A stretch of 21,883 nucleotides of DNA from an uncultured Eubacteriales bacterium (GTDB lineage Bacteria; Bacillota; Clostridia; Oscillospirales; Oscillospiraceae): positions 1 through 21,883 of the forward strand of contig URHT01000030.1 of assembly GCA_900547745.1 (NCBI GenBank), written 5' to 3'. The position numbers and the translations under genes are program-made. The notes under the pieces were generated by a model. It did no database searches. It saw only the letters and a list, made by a program, of their open reading frames with translations, and was not told the DNA's origin. Below are positions 1-6,969 of the stretch, in pieces. Positions within the stretch are counted from its first letter, which is position 1. Each line of letters starts with the position of its first letter.

Positions 1-26
1 ATCGGCGGGAACCGAATCCCGCCGAT
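1..26 (-). terminator. Perfect hairpin after tnpV
   Basis: Ten-base arms (1-10 and 17-26) are exact reverse complements around a six-base loop. On the minus strand the hairpin begins about 8 nt after the tnpV stop, where an intrinsic terminator would sit. Any U-tract would lie outside the window, so the terminator role is inferred. It could also be an end structure of the mobile element. Confidence 0.5.
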
Positions 27-33
27 GCCTTCT

Positions 34-411
34 TTACCTATAAATCAATTCTTCAGATATAATCTCACTGACCCTATTACGAATATTGTTCATTCTTTGA
101 ACCCACACCATCTGATCGGTTGACTTGAGTTCTTCGTTAACGCCTTCTGCTTCTGCCATCTGCTTTACCAGCCGAGAGTACATATCCTCTGCCTGCCGGT
201 TAATGTCAGCAAGGTAACCATTCAGTTTGCCACTGGTGAGCAGGGAGCTATATAGCGCCTTACGGTGGGTTTTAAGATAGCGACGATGCCGCTGACCAAA
301 GATGCCGATATGTGCCGTTTCTTCCCTCAGCAGTTTCAGACAGGGTAGATAGTAGTCTCCCTGTAGCTCATACCAAAGCCCGTTCTTCTCGTTGTAGATG
401 TACCTCTCCAT
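34..411 (-). CDS. tnpV: TnpV-family transposon-encoded protein
   Basis: A 125-residue protein that I recognise as the TnpV family, small accessory proteins of Tn4451/Tn4453-type clostridial mobilisable transposons. Their biochemical role is unknown. Family-typical stretches are the N-terminal YIYNEKNGLWYELQGDYYLP, the middle LLTSGKLNGYLADI followed by RQAEDMYSRLVKQMAE, and the C-terminal VWVQRMNNIRNRVSEII. I chose the ATG at 411 because GGAGGG lies about 7 nt upstream; an in-frame TTG at 426 would add five residues but swallow that site. Length is normal for the family, so the gene looks intact. No large serine recombinase (TnpX) or relaxase lies beside it in the window, and its base composition is clearly AT-richer than the flanking genes. 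I infer a remnant of a mobile element or its edge at the window start. Confidence 0.85.
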   Translation of the reverse strand: MERYIYNEKNGLWYELQGDYYLPCLKLLREETAHIGIFGQRHRRYLKTHRKALYSSLLTSGKLNGYLADINRQAEDMYSRLVKQMAEAEGVNEELKSTDQMVWVQRMNNIRNRVSEIISEELIYR

Positions 412-473
412 TTTGTAGCCCTCCAATATGATTGTTTTTACCTACAGTCCAATCATTCCGGCTGATTACAAAA

Positions 474-524
474 GCCGAAGGAGGCACTTCCTTACGAAGT
501 GCCTCCTTCGGCCGTCTCTTTTTT
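474..524 (+). terminator. Strong hairpin with T-tract upstream of coaX
   Basis: Seventeen-base perfectly complementary arms (474-490, 496-512) enclose a five-base loop, followed by six T at 519-524. On the plus strand it is a textbook intrinsic terminator, yet no plus-strand gene precedes it in the window. It may terminate a gene displaced by the tnpV element, or block read-through into coaX. On the minus strand the arm is followed by TTTT, so it may act both ways. Confidence 0.75.
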
Positions 525-535
525 GTGCCGTCCGC

Positions 536-564
536 TTGTCAAGGCGGCTATGCCGTGGTATGAT
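536..564 (+). promoter_or_regulatory. coaX promoter, extended -10
   Basis: TTGTCA at 536-541 and TATGAT at 559-564 are separated by 17 nt, with TGG immediately before the -10 (extended -10). Transcription would start near 571, giving a leader of only about 18 nt that contains the ribosome site GGGAGGGG at 573-580. Confidence 0.75.
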
Positions 565-588
565 AGTGAAAAGGGAGGGGATGCACCC

Positions 589-1386
589 ATGCTGTTGGCC
601 ATTGATATCGGCAACTCCAATATTTCCGTGGGTCTGTTCGACCGTCAGCGGGAGCTGCGTTTTCTGGCGTCTCTGGACACGGACAGCCGTAAGACCGCCG
701 ATCAGATCAGCATCGACCTGATGAATCTGTTCACGCTGTACGACTGCGACATCCACGATGTCAGCGGCGCCATTTTCTCCAGCGTTGTGCCGCCCATCAA
801 CTTCATGATGGTAAAGGCGCTGACCCGCCTGCTGGGCAAGCCGCCTATGATGGTGGGTGCCGGCATCAAGACGGGTCTGAACATCCGCATGGAGTTCAAC
901 AGCCAGCAGCTGGGGGCCGACATTGTCTCCAACGCCGTGGCCGCGCTGGAAAAATACCCCGCGCCCATCATCATGATCGACATGGGCACCGCCACCATCA
1001 TCTCCTACATCTCTGAAAAGCGCTGCTATGAGGGGGGATTGATGTTCCCCGGTGTCCGCCTGTCGCTGGACGCTCTGTCCGACCATACGGCCCAGCTGCC
1101 CAACATCTCCCTCCAGCATCCCCGCCACCTCATCGGCAAGAACACGGAGGACTGCATGCGCAGCGGCATCGTCTACGGCACCGCCGCCATGCTGGACGGC
1201 ATCATCGACCGCATCCGCGACATGCTGGACGGGCAGGAGCCGTCCATCGTAGCCACCGGGCCCAACGCGCCGGTGATCGTGCGCTACTGCCGCAATCATG
1301 TAGCCTACGACAAGTACCTGCTGATGGAGGGTCTGCGTATCATCTATGAGAAGAATGCGGACGTCGAAAAGCGCGAAATACACTGA
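589..1386 (+). CDS. coaX: Type III pantothenate kinase
   Basis: A 265-residue cytosolic enzyme of the ASKHA fold that phosphorylates pantothenate, the first step of coenzyme A synthesis. Visible motifs are the phosphate-binding DIGNSN (6-11), the pantothenate-site GAGIKTGLNIR (90-100), GAD (109-111), DMGTAT (131-136) and EGGLMFPGVRLSLDAL (148-163). Length matches the family. The ATG at 589 follows GGGAGGGG by 8 nt; the open frame extends upstream to 499 but would run through the terminator arm and the promoter. In the classical GADR motif the Arg is Ile here (GADIVSN), and VATGPNA replaces the commoner VATGGLA. I recall similar clostridial homologues without that Arg, so this looks like clade variation. 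The gene is monocistronic, with its own promoter and a terminator shared with the convergent phosphofructokinase gene. Confidence 0.93.
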   Translation: MLLAIDIGNSNISVGLFDRQRELRFLASLDTDSRKTADQISIDLMNLFTLYDCDIHDVSGAIFSSVVPPINFMMVKALTRLLGKPPMMVGAGIKTGLNIRMEFNSQQLGADIVSNAVAALEKYPAPIIMIDMGTATIISYISEKRCYEGGLMFPGVRLSLDALSDHTAQLPNISLQHPRHLIGKNTEDCMRSGIVYGTAAMLDGIIDRIRDMLDGQEPSIVATGPNAPVIVRYCRNHVAYDKYLLMEGLRIIYEKNADVEKREIH

Positions 1387-1394
1387 TACAAAAA

Positions 1395-1429
1395 GGGCTG
1401 GAAAGGATTTCTCCTTTCCAGTCCTTTTT
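1395..1429. terminator. Bidirectional terminator between coaX and pfp
   Basis: Thirteen-base arms (1395-1407 and 1412-1424, one G-T pair) enclose a four-base loop and are followed by TTTTT at 1425-1429. On the other strand the arm is followed by CCCTTTTTG. It lies between the coaX stop (1386) and the pfp stop (1439), so both convergent genes can use it. Confidence 0.85.
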
Positions 1430-1438
1430 GTTCGTTTT

Positions 1439-2677
1439 TTACTTGGCCAGGATCTTTTTCAGCTTGGCAAAGCGGGGCAGGGAGTCCTGCCGGGGCAGCT
1501 CCGGCTCGCCCTGGATCAGCGGCAGCGCGTACTCAATGAACTGCCGGTTCAGACCGTTGCCCGCCTCGTTGATCCACTCGCGGGGGATCTTCTTCTCCAC
1601 GTTGGCCACCTCCATCAGGGGGATCAGCTTGGTGCGGCAGGCATACTTGCCGTCCTGCACACCGCGCTCGAAGCCGATCATGCGGCCGTTGATGCCGTTG
1701 ACGGCGTTCTCCACGGCCACCTTGCCGGCCATGTAGGACTCCTCGATGTCCGTCTCGCTGGCCAGATGGGCGGCGCAGCGCTGCAGCAGGTTCAGCTCGA
1801 TGCCGCGGACCTTGGCGCCCGTTTCCTCCTTTAGTACCTCTGCCAGAATGGTGGCCAGACCGCCCAACTGGGCGTGGCCGAAGCCGTCGTTGGCGGCCAC
1901 CTTGGCCTCGGACACGAAGCCGCCATCCTCGTAGTGGATACCCTCGGACACGGCTACGATGCAGTTGCCCTTTTCGTTGTAGATGCGTTTGACATCCTCG
2001 ATGAATTGAGGCATACTGAAGTCGGTCTCCGGCAGGTAAATCAGGTCGGGGCCTGCGCCGTACTCACCGGCCAGTGCCGATGCCGCAGCCAGCCAGCCTG
2101 CGTGGCGTCCCATGATCTCCACCACCACGATCATGCCGGTATCGTACACATGTGCGTCCAGATAGACCTCCATGATGGATGTGGCGATATACTTGGCGGC
2201 GGAGGCGTAGCCGGGACAGTGGTCGGTGCCGAACAGGTCGTTGTCGATGGTCTTGGGCACGCCCATCACGCGGCAGTCGTAGCCCACGGACTGCATATAC
2301 TGGTTAATCTTGTTGCAGGTATCCATGGAGTCATTACCGCCGTTGTAGAAGAAGTAGCGCACGTCGTGCTTCTTGAATACCTCCAGAATACGCTTATAAT
2401 CGGTGTCGTCCAGCTCCGGGTCGGCGATCTTGTAGCGGCAGGAGCCCAGCGCGGAGGAGGGGGTGTACTTCAGCAGCCGCAGCTCCTCGGGATCCTCCAG
2501 CCCCATATCGAACAGCCGGTCATTCAGCACGCCCTTGATGCCGTGCTCCGCGCCCAGCACCTGGGTGATGGCGCCGGACTTCAGCGCCGTGTCGATCACG
2601 CCGTAGGCACTGGCGTTGATGACAGATGAGGGGCCGCCGGACTGGCCGATGATACACGCACCGCGCAATTCTTTCAT
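1439..2677 (-). CDS. pfp: Phosphofructokinase, probably PPi-dependent
   Basis: A 412-residue PFK-superfamily enzyme that phosphorylates fructose 6-phosphate to fructose 1,6-bisphosphate in glycolysis. The N-terminal phosphate-donor loop is IGQSGGPSSVINAS (10-23). The donor-selectivity segment is YNGGNDSMDT (111-120), followed by GVPKTIDND (139-147) with the catalytic Asp at 145, and EIMGRHAGW (187-195). Lys in PKTIDND, where ATP enzymes carry Gly (PGTIDND), is the known mark of PPi-dependent enzymes. The residue that is Gly in ATP enzymes and Asp in typical PPi enzymes is Asn here (GGND), so donor assignment stays probable rather than certain. The start at 2677 is set by GGAGG 8 nt upstream; an in-frame ATG at 2767 would overlap the promoter. 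It diverges from the aldolase gene, which uses its product. Confidence 0.9.
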   Translation of the reverse strand: MKELRGACIIGQSGGPSSVINASAYGVIDTALKSGAITQVLGAEHGIKGVLNDRLFDMGLEDPEELRLLKYTPSSALGSCRYKIADPELDDTDYKRILEVFKKHDVRYFFYNGGNDSMDTCNKINQYMQSVGYDCRVMGVPKTIDNDLFGTDHCPGYASAAKYIATSIMEVYLDAHVYDTGMIVVVEIMGRHAGWLAAASALAGEYGAGPDLIYLPETDFSMPQFIEDVKRIYNEKGNCIVAVSEGIHYEDGGFVSEAKVAANDGFGHAQLGGLATILAEVLKEETGAKVRGIELNLLQRCAAHLASETDIEESYMAGKVAVENAVNGINGRMIGFERGVQDGKYACRTKLIPLMEVANVEKKIPREWINEAGNGLNRQFIEYALPLIQGEPELPRQDSLPRFAKLKKILAK

Positions 2678-2757
2678 AGGTCCATACCTCCGAAACTTTG
2701 TTTTTAATAATTTGATGATGCACCGGCGTTTTACCGCCGAACTCGCTCTGAACATGT

Positions 2758-2786
2758 ATTCTACCATGGAAATTTAAGAATGTAAA
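2758..2786 (-). promoter_or_regulatory. pfp promoter, extended -10
   Basis: Read on the minus strand, TTTACA (2786-2781) and TAGAAT (2763-2758) are 17 nt apart, and TGG precedes the -10. The start would be near 2751, leaving a leader of about 74 nt with a small CGGCG/CGCCG hairpin before the ribosome site. Confidence 0.75.
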
Positions 2787-2797
2787 TGCTTTCACTC

Positions 2798-2825
2798 TTG
2801 CAAAAACGAAAAAATATGATACAAT
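2798..2825 (+). promoter_or_regulatory. fba promoter, extended -10
   Basis: TTGCAA at 2798-2803 and TACAAT at 2820-2825 are 16 nt apart, with TGA directly before the -10. It sits back to back with the pfp promoter: the two -35 boxes are about 11 bp apart, so one regulator could act on both. The leader is about 58 nt, with AAAAGGAG before the ATG. Confidence 0.75.
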
Positions 2826-2889
2826 AGGAATGTAACAATCATTCCGTACAAATTCGGCAAAATTTTACCACGGAAAAGGAGATACGATC

Positions 2890-3858
2890 ATGGCACTGGT
2901 AACTTCCAAGGAAATGTTCGAGAAGGCGTATGCCGGCGGTTATGCCATCGGCGCCTTCAACGTCAACAACATGGAGATCGTGCAGGGCATCACTGAGGCC
3001 TGCCAGGAGGAGCACGCTCCTGTGATCCTGCAGGTCAGCAAGGGCGCTCGCGCCTACGCCAACCACACCTATCTGGTGAAGCTGGTGGAGGCTGCCGTGG
3101 CCTGCTGCCCCGACATCCCCATCGTACTGCATCTGGATCACGGCCCCGACTTTGAGACGTGCAAGAGCTGTATCGACGGCGGCTTCACCTCCGTGATGAT
3201 TGATGCCTCCTCCAAGCCCTTCGCCGAGAATATCGAGATTACCCGTCAGGTGGTGGAGTATGCCCACGACCACGGCGTGGTGGTGGAGGCCGAGCTGGGC
3301 ACGCTGGCCGGTATCGAGGACGAGGTCAAGGTAGCCGCTCACGAAGCGTCCTACACCCGTCCCGAGGAGGTGGAGGAGTTCGTTGCCAAGACCGGCTGCG
3401 ACTCTCTGGCCATCGCCATCGGCACCAGTCACGGCGCTTATAAGTTCAAGCCTGAGCAGTGCACCCGCAACGAGCAGGGCATTCTGGTGCCGCCTCCCCT
3501 GCGCTTCGACGTGCTGGAGGAGGTCAGCAAGCGTCTGCCCGGCTTCCCCATCGTGCTGCATGGCTCTTCCTCTGTGCCGCAGAACTATGTGAAAATGATC
3601 AACGAGCACGGCGGCAAGATGCCCAACGCCATCGGCGTGCCGGAGGAGCAGCTGCGTCAGGCCGCCCGCCTGTCCGTCTGCAAAATCAACATCGATTCCG
3701 ACCTGCGTCTGGCAATGACCGGCACCATCCGTCAGTTCATGGATGAGCATCCCGACAAGTTCGACCCCCGCGAGTATCTGAAGCCTGCCCGTACCAATAT
3801 CAAGGAGCTGGTACGCCACAAGCTGGTGGACGTGCTGGGCTGCGCCGGCAAGGCCTGA
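2890..3858 (+). CDS. fba: Class II fructose-bisphosphate aldolase
   Basis: A 322-residue zinc-dependent aldolase that cleaves fructose 1,6-bisphosphate to dihydroxyacetone phosphate and glyceraldehyde 3-phosphate. Motifs in order: GAFNVNNME (21-29), VLHLDHG (79-85, with the general-base-region Asp83 and zinc ligand His84), EAELG (133-137), GTSHGAYKF (178-186, zinc ligand His181), VLHGSSS (222-228, zinc ligand His224) and KINIDSDLR (265-273, phosphate binding). Length and motif spacing are normal. AAAAGGAG precedes the ATG by 8 nt. It is divergently transcribed from pfp, whose product is its substrate, which suggests joint control of lower glycolysis. Alternative tagatose-bisphosphate specificity cannot be excluded from sequence, but the pfp pairing favours the fructose substrate. 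Confidence 0.95.
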   Translation: MALVTSKEMFEKAYAGGYAIGAFNVNNMEIVQGITEACQEEHAPVILQVSKGARAYANHTYLVKLVEAAVACCPDIPIVLHLDHGPDFETCKSCIDGGFTSVMIDASSKPFAENIEITRQVVEYAHDHGVVVEAELGTLAGIEDEVKVAAHEASYTRPEEVEEFVAKTGCDSLAIAIGTSHGAYKFKPEQCTRNEQGILVPPPLRFDVLEEVSKRLPGFPIVLHGSSSVPQNYVKMINEHGGKMPNAIGVPEEQLRQAARLSVCKINIDSDLRLAMTGTIRQFMDEHPDKFDPREYLKPARTNIKELVRHKLVDVLGCAGKA

Positions 3859-3891
3859 ACCTGTTATACCCGCATTTCCGCATAAACCGCA

Positions 3892-3931
3892 AAGTGAACG
3901 GCGTGACCCGCAAGGGCCGCGCTGTTCGCTT
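3892..3931 (+). terminator. Probable fba terminator hairpin
   Basis: Arms at 3892-3904 and 3919-3931 pair over 13 positions with three G-T pairs, and an inner CCC/GGG extends the stem. The trailing sequence (CTGTTG) is only weakly T-rich, so strength is uncertain. The rest of 3859-4057 shows no gene and no convincing promoter. Confidence 0.45.
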
Positions 3932-4057
3932 CTGTTGACTGGACAGCTGCCTCCTCACTTCACCAGCAGACCCGGCGTCTGCTCCGCATTTCCCCGAAAA
4001 TCCGGGCTGAAGAACGCCCCGGCAAATGTAGAAAAAACAGAAATTCGAGGTGATATC

Positions 4058-4519
4058 TTGCCCGCTGCATTTGTTTCCGACCCCACCCGGCGCGTGGAGA
4101 TCGCCCGCATGATCCTTTCACAGCTGCCGGAGTGGTTCGGCATCCCCGCCGCTACGGAGGGGTATATCACCGACGCCGCCTATGAGCCCTGCTTTGTCTG
4201 TGAGGAAGATGGCGTACCGGTGGGCTTTCTCTGTCTTAAGGAGACGGGGCACAGCACCGTGGAGCTTGCGGTCATGGGTGTTCTGAAGCCATGCCACCGC
4301 AAGGGGTACGGCCGTGCGCTGGTGGACGCCGCCGTAGCCTACGCCCGCCAGGCGGGGTACGAATTCATGCAGGTCAAGACCGTGCAGATGGGGAAGTACG
4401 AGGAGTATGACCGCACCAATCGGTTCTATCTCAGCTGCGGCTTCAAGGAGTTTGAGGTCTTTCCCACGCTCTGGGATGAGTGGAACCCCTGCCAGATATA
4501 TGTCCTTTCTCTGAATTAG
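4058..4519 (+). CDS. GNAT-family N-acetyltransferase
   Basis: A 153-residue protein with one GNAT domain, predicted to move an acetyl group from acetyl-CoA to an amine. The substrate is unknown. Strand beta4 (VELAVMGVLKP, 68-78) leads into the acetyl-CoA pyrophosphate loop HRKGYGRALV (80-89), then helix AYARQAGY and FYLSCGFKEFEVF near 123-135. I chose a TTG start at 4058 because GAGGTGAT sits about 5 nt upstream and residues from there align with a normal domain edge. The frame stays open upstream to an ATG at 3935, but that stretch reads as low-complexity non-coding sequence and overlaps the fba terminator region. The gene stands alone, and its 3' end meets the convergent transketolase operon at a shared terminator. 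I see no obvious promoter, so read-through from fba is possible. Confidence 0.8.
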   Translation: MPAAFVSDPTRRVEIARMILSQLPEWFGIPAATEGYITDAAYEPCFVCEEDGVPVGFLCLKETGHSTVELAVMGVLKPCHRKGYGRALVDAAVAYARQAGYEFMQVKTVQMGKYEEYDRTNRFYLSCGFKEFEVFPTLWDEWNPCQIYVLSLN

Positions 4520-4522
4520 TAA

Positions 4523-4559
4523 AGAAGTCCCGCAAGGATATAAGCCTTGCGGGACTTCT
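4523..4559. terminator. Bidirectional hairpin between GNAT gene and transketolase operon
   Basis: Fifteen-base perfect arms (4523-4537, 4545-4559) enclose a seven-base loop, placed between the stops of two convergent genes (4519 and 4579). Trailing T-runs are short on both strands (CTTCTATTG on plus, CTTCTTTAC on minus), but the stem is very stable. Confidence 0.7.
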
Positions 4560-4578
4560 ATTGTCATGTGTTTTTCCT

Positions 4579-5505
4579 TTACAGCGTTTCCTTAATCCTG
4601 GCCGCGATCTGATCCGCCGTCAGGCCGTACTCCCGCAGCACATCCGCCGCCTTGCCGGACTGACCGAACTGGTCGTTGACGCCGATCTTCCGGAACTTGC
4701 AGCAGACCTTACCCATCAGCACATCGGCCACCGCGTCGCCCAGACCGCCGATGACGCTGTGTTCCTCCACTGTCACCACATTGCCGCACTTCTGCGCGTA
4801 GGCGGTGACGCAGGCCGCGTCGATGGGCTTGATGGTGTGGATGTTGATGACGCTGATCTCGATGCCCTCGGCAGCCAGCAGCTTGGCGGCCTCCAGCGCC
4901 TCGTTGACCATCAAACCGCAGGCGAACACCGCCGCGTCCTTGCCCTCCCGCAGCACGTTGGCCTTGCCGATCTCAAAGGGATAGTCCTCCTCGAACACCG
5001 GTGTAGCCAGACGGGCCAGCCGCATGTAGGCAGGGCCCTGGAACGCCGCCAGCGCGAAGGTGGCCTTGCGGGCCTCGTTGGCGTCGGCAGGAACGATCAC
5101 CGTCATACCGGGGATCAGCCGCATCAGGCCGATGTCCTCAACGGACTGATGGCTGCCGCCGTCTTCACCCACGGACACGCCGGCGTGGGAGCAGCAGATC
5201 TTCACGTTGAACTTTGGGTAGGCGATGGAGTTGCGGATCTGCTCGTAGGCCCGGCCAGCGCCGAACATGGCGAAGGTGGAGCAGAAGGGGATCAGCCCCA
5301 TGGTGGACAGGCCCGCGCCGATGTTCATCATATTGGCCTCGGCGATGCCGCAGTCGAAGAAGCGGTTGGGATGCGCCGCCTTGAAAAACTTGGTCATGGT
5401 CGCCCCGGCCAGATCGGCGTCCAGCACCACCACATTCTTGTTCTGTTCGCCCAGCTCCACGAGGGCCTTGCCGTAGGCTTCACGGGTCGCAATTTTCTCA
5501 CTCAT
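4579..5505 (-). CDS. tktB: Transketolase, C-terminal subunit
   Basis: A 308-residue protein holding the pyrimidine-binding and C-terminal domains of transketolase, the TPP enzyme that moves two-carbon units between sugar phosphates. FDCGIAEANMMNIGAGL (50-66) contains the Glu56 that activates the thiamine aminopyrimidine in this family. SHAGVSVGEDGGSHQ (106-120) is the matching substrate-site loop, and VVTVEEHSVIGGLGDAV is typical of the C-terminal domain. It begins 3 nt after the stop of the N-terminal subunit gene, with GGAGG inside the end of that gene, so the two are very likely translationally coupled to give equal subunits. Split transketolases are common in Clostridia. The symbol is only a conventional choice. 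A deoxyxylulose-phosphate synthase is less likely because that enzyme is normally a single chain. Confidence 0.92.
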   Translation of the reverse strand: MSEKIATREAYGKALVELGEQNKNVVVLDADLAGATMTKFFKAAHPNRFFDCGIAEANMMNIGAGLSTMGLIPFCSTFAMFGAGRAYEQIRNSIAYPKFNVKICCSHAGVSVGEDGGSHQSVEDIGLMRLIPGMTVIVPADANEARKATFALAAFQGPAYMRLARLATPVFEEDYPFEIGKANVLREGKDAAVFACGLMVNEALEAAKLLAAEGIEISVINIHTIKPIDAACVTAYAQKCGNVVTVEEHSVIGGLGDAVADVLMGKVCCKFRKIGVNDQFGQSGKAADVLREYGLTADQIAARIKETL

Positions 5506-5508
5506 GGC

Positions 5509-6318
5509 TCAGTCCTCCAATTCCTTCAGGGCCTGCTGGCGCTGCTCCTCGTTGGGAGCCTTGCCGTGCCAGCCCACCTGATTCTCCATAAACGATACGC
5601 CCTTGCCCTTCACCGTGTGGGCCAGAATGGCCTTGGGCTTACCGGGTGTCACAGGGACGCTCAGCGCCATCTCCACGGCGTCCAGATTGTGTCCGTCGAT
5701 CTCATGCAGATCGAAGCCGAAGGCCCGCAGCTTGGCAGCCATATCTCCCAGACTCATGACCTCGTCATTGCTGCCGTCGATCTGCAGTCCGTTGTTGTCC
5801 ACGATCACCGTCAGATTATCCAGCTTATAGTGGGCGGCGGACATCAGCGCCTCCCAGATCTGACCCTCCTGACATTCGCCGTCGCCCAGCAGCGTGAACA
5901 CCTTTGTGTCCTTGCCCTGCACCTTGGCGCCCAGCGCCATGCCCACGGCGATGGAGCAGCCCTGTCCCAGCGAGCCGGTGGAGGCGTCCACGCCCGGCAC
6001 TTTCTTGCAGTCGGGATGGCCCTGCAGGATGCTGTGCAGCTGCCGGAAATTCTTGAACTCGTCGCGGCTGATGAAGCCCATCTCTGCCAGCACTGCGTAG
6101 TAGCAGGGGGCGGCGTGGCCCTTGCTCAGCACGAAGCGGTCACGATCCTCAGCCTTGGGATTCTTGGGGTCAACGCGCATGTGGCTGTAAAACACGCTGA
6201 CCATCAGCTCCACTGCGGAGAGGGAGCCGCCGGGATGGCCGGAACCGGCATTGGCCGTCATGTTGATGATATCCCTGCGCACCTGCCGGCACACGCGGGA
6301 AAGCTCTGCTGTATTCAT
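5509..6318 (-). CDS. tktA: Transketolase, N-terminal subunit
   Basis: A 269-residue protein carrying the thiamine-pyrophosphate-binding domain of a split transketolase; it works only with the C-terminal subunit encoded directly downstream. Motifs: AGSGHPGGSLS (24-34, active-site His28), LSKGHAAP (64-71), LQGHPD (98-103, His101), and the TPP-Mg motif from GDGECQEGQIWEA (145-157) to the NN at 175-176. Length is typical of this half. GGAGG lies about 6 nt before the ATG at 6318. It is the first gene of a two-gene operon with a perfect TTGACA -35 upstream. Pentose-phosphate interconversion fits the neighbouring aldolase and phosphofructokinase genes. Confidence 0.93.
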   Translation of the reverse strand: MNTAELSRVCRQVRRDIINMTANAGSGHPGGSLSAVELMVSVFYSHMRVDPKNPKAEDRDRFVLSKGHAAPCYYAVLAEMGFISRDEFKNFRQLHSILQGHPDCKKVPGVDASTGSLGQGCSIAVGMALGAKVQGKDTKVFTLLGDGECQEGQIWEALMSAAHYKLDNLTVIVDNNGLQIDGSNDEVMSLGDMAAKLRAFGFDLHEIDGHNLDAVEMALSVPVTPGKPKAILAHTVKGKGVSFMENQVGWHGKAPNEEQRQQALKELED

Positions 6319-6355
6319 GGGGAACCTCCATTCCTATTTTATTTTTATCCGTATA

Positions 6356-6384
6356 AGAGTAGCGCATTTTCTTCCAAATGTCAA
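6356..6384 (-). promoter_or_regulatory. Transketolase operon promoter
   Basis: On the minus strand a perfect TTGACA (6384-6379) is followed after 17 nt by TACTCT (6361-6356), a weak -10. A TTATAC a few bases further could serve instead with a long spacer. The position, about 35-65 nt before the gene, is right. The weak -10 suggests an activator or modest strength. Confidence 0.55.
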
Positions 6385-6433
6385 TGAACACTCCGGCGCA
6401 AAACGGCATAGAATAAACCCGGAGGGATGCAGC

Positions 6434-6937
6434 ATGATCTTTCGGCCATACCGGCGTCTTAACGCCGTTCTGTACGCGCACCGCTGGGCCTACGGGCGCA
6501 ACCCGCAGTTTTACGATTACGAGGCCATCGGCGGAGACTGCACCAATTTCGCGTCACAGTGCATCTACGCCGGCGCCGGCGTCATGAACTACACGCCCAT
6601 CTACGGCTGGTACTACATAAACCCCGATGACAAAGCCCCCGCATGGGCCGGGGTGGAGTATCTGCACAACTTTCTCACCCGCCCTCAGCCATCGCTGGGA
6701 CCCACGGCACAGGTGACGGACGATCTCCGCAGCGCCATGCTGGGCGACGTGATCCAACTGCGCTTTCAGGGGGAGGTATTCCAGCATTCGCCGGTGGTGG
6801 TGCAGACCAGCCTTGACGGTTCACCGGATAAAATTCTGCTGGCCGCCCACAGCACTGATGCCGATTGGCGGCCTCTCAGCAGCTACGAATACGAAGCGTA
6901 CCGCATTCTGCATATTCTGGGCGTTTACGACGAGTAA
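6434..6937 (+). CDS. Putative amidase domain protein (Amidase_6)
   Basis: A 167-residue protein matching the Amidase_6 group, NlpC/P60-like proteins thought to hydrolyse amide bonds. The family's substrate is not established. Visible signature: AHRWAYGRNPQFYDYEAIGG then DCTNFASQCIYAGAG (35-49), with the presumed nucleophile Cys36, a conserved GWYY (58-61), and GDVIQLRFQGEVFQHSPVVV (104-123) with the presumed catalytic His118. GGAGGG precedes the ATG by 7 nt. No signal peptide or membrane segment is evident, so it appears cytosolic or non-classically exported, which is notable for a putative wall-type hydrolase. It diverges from the transketolase operon and converges on the recombinase gene, sharing a terminator hairpin. 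A weak -10 (TAGAAT near 6409) may serve it. Confidence 0.82.
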   Translation: MIFRPYRRLNAVLYAHRWAYGRNPQFYDYEAIGGDCTNFASQCIYAGAGVMNYTPIYGWYYINPDDKAPAWAGVEYLHNFLTRPQPSLGPTAQVTDDLRSAMLGDVIQLRFQGEVFQHSPVVVQTSLDGSPDKILLAAHSTDADWRPLSSYEYEAYRILHILGVYDE

Positions 6938-6941
6938 AAGG

Positions 6942-6969
6942 GGAGACGGGGGATCATTCCTCCGTCTCC
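6942..6969 (+). terminator. Terminator of the Amidase_6 gene, overlapping the recombinase 3' end
   Basis: Twelve-base arms (6942-6953 and 6958-6969, one G-T pair) enclose a TCAT loop and are followed by a T-rich stretch (about 6970-6990). The right arm lies in the last codons of the convergent recombinase gene, so the 16-nt intergenic gap is almost entirely terminator. Confidence 0.7.

Noticed and set aside
466..1383. Minus-strand open frame of 305 codons
   Set aside because: Antisense to coaX, with no recognisable domain and no ribosome site.
3935..3965. Possible GNAT promoter from TTGACT at 3935-3940
   Set aside because: No -10-like box at 16-18 nt spacing.
3935..4057. Longer N-terminus for the GNAT protein from the ATG at 3935
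   Set aside because: No ribosome site at that ATG, the added 41 residues do not look protein-like, and a GAGGTGAT site clearly serves the TTG at 4058.
4480..6387. Plus-strand open frame of 635 codons
   Set aside because: Antisense to both transketolase subunits, which have full motif sets and ribosome sites; the composition is that of a shadow frame.
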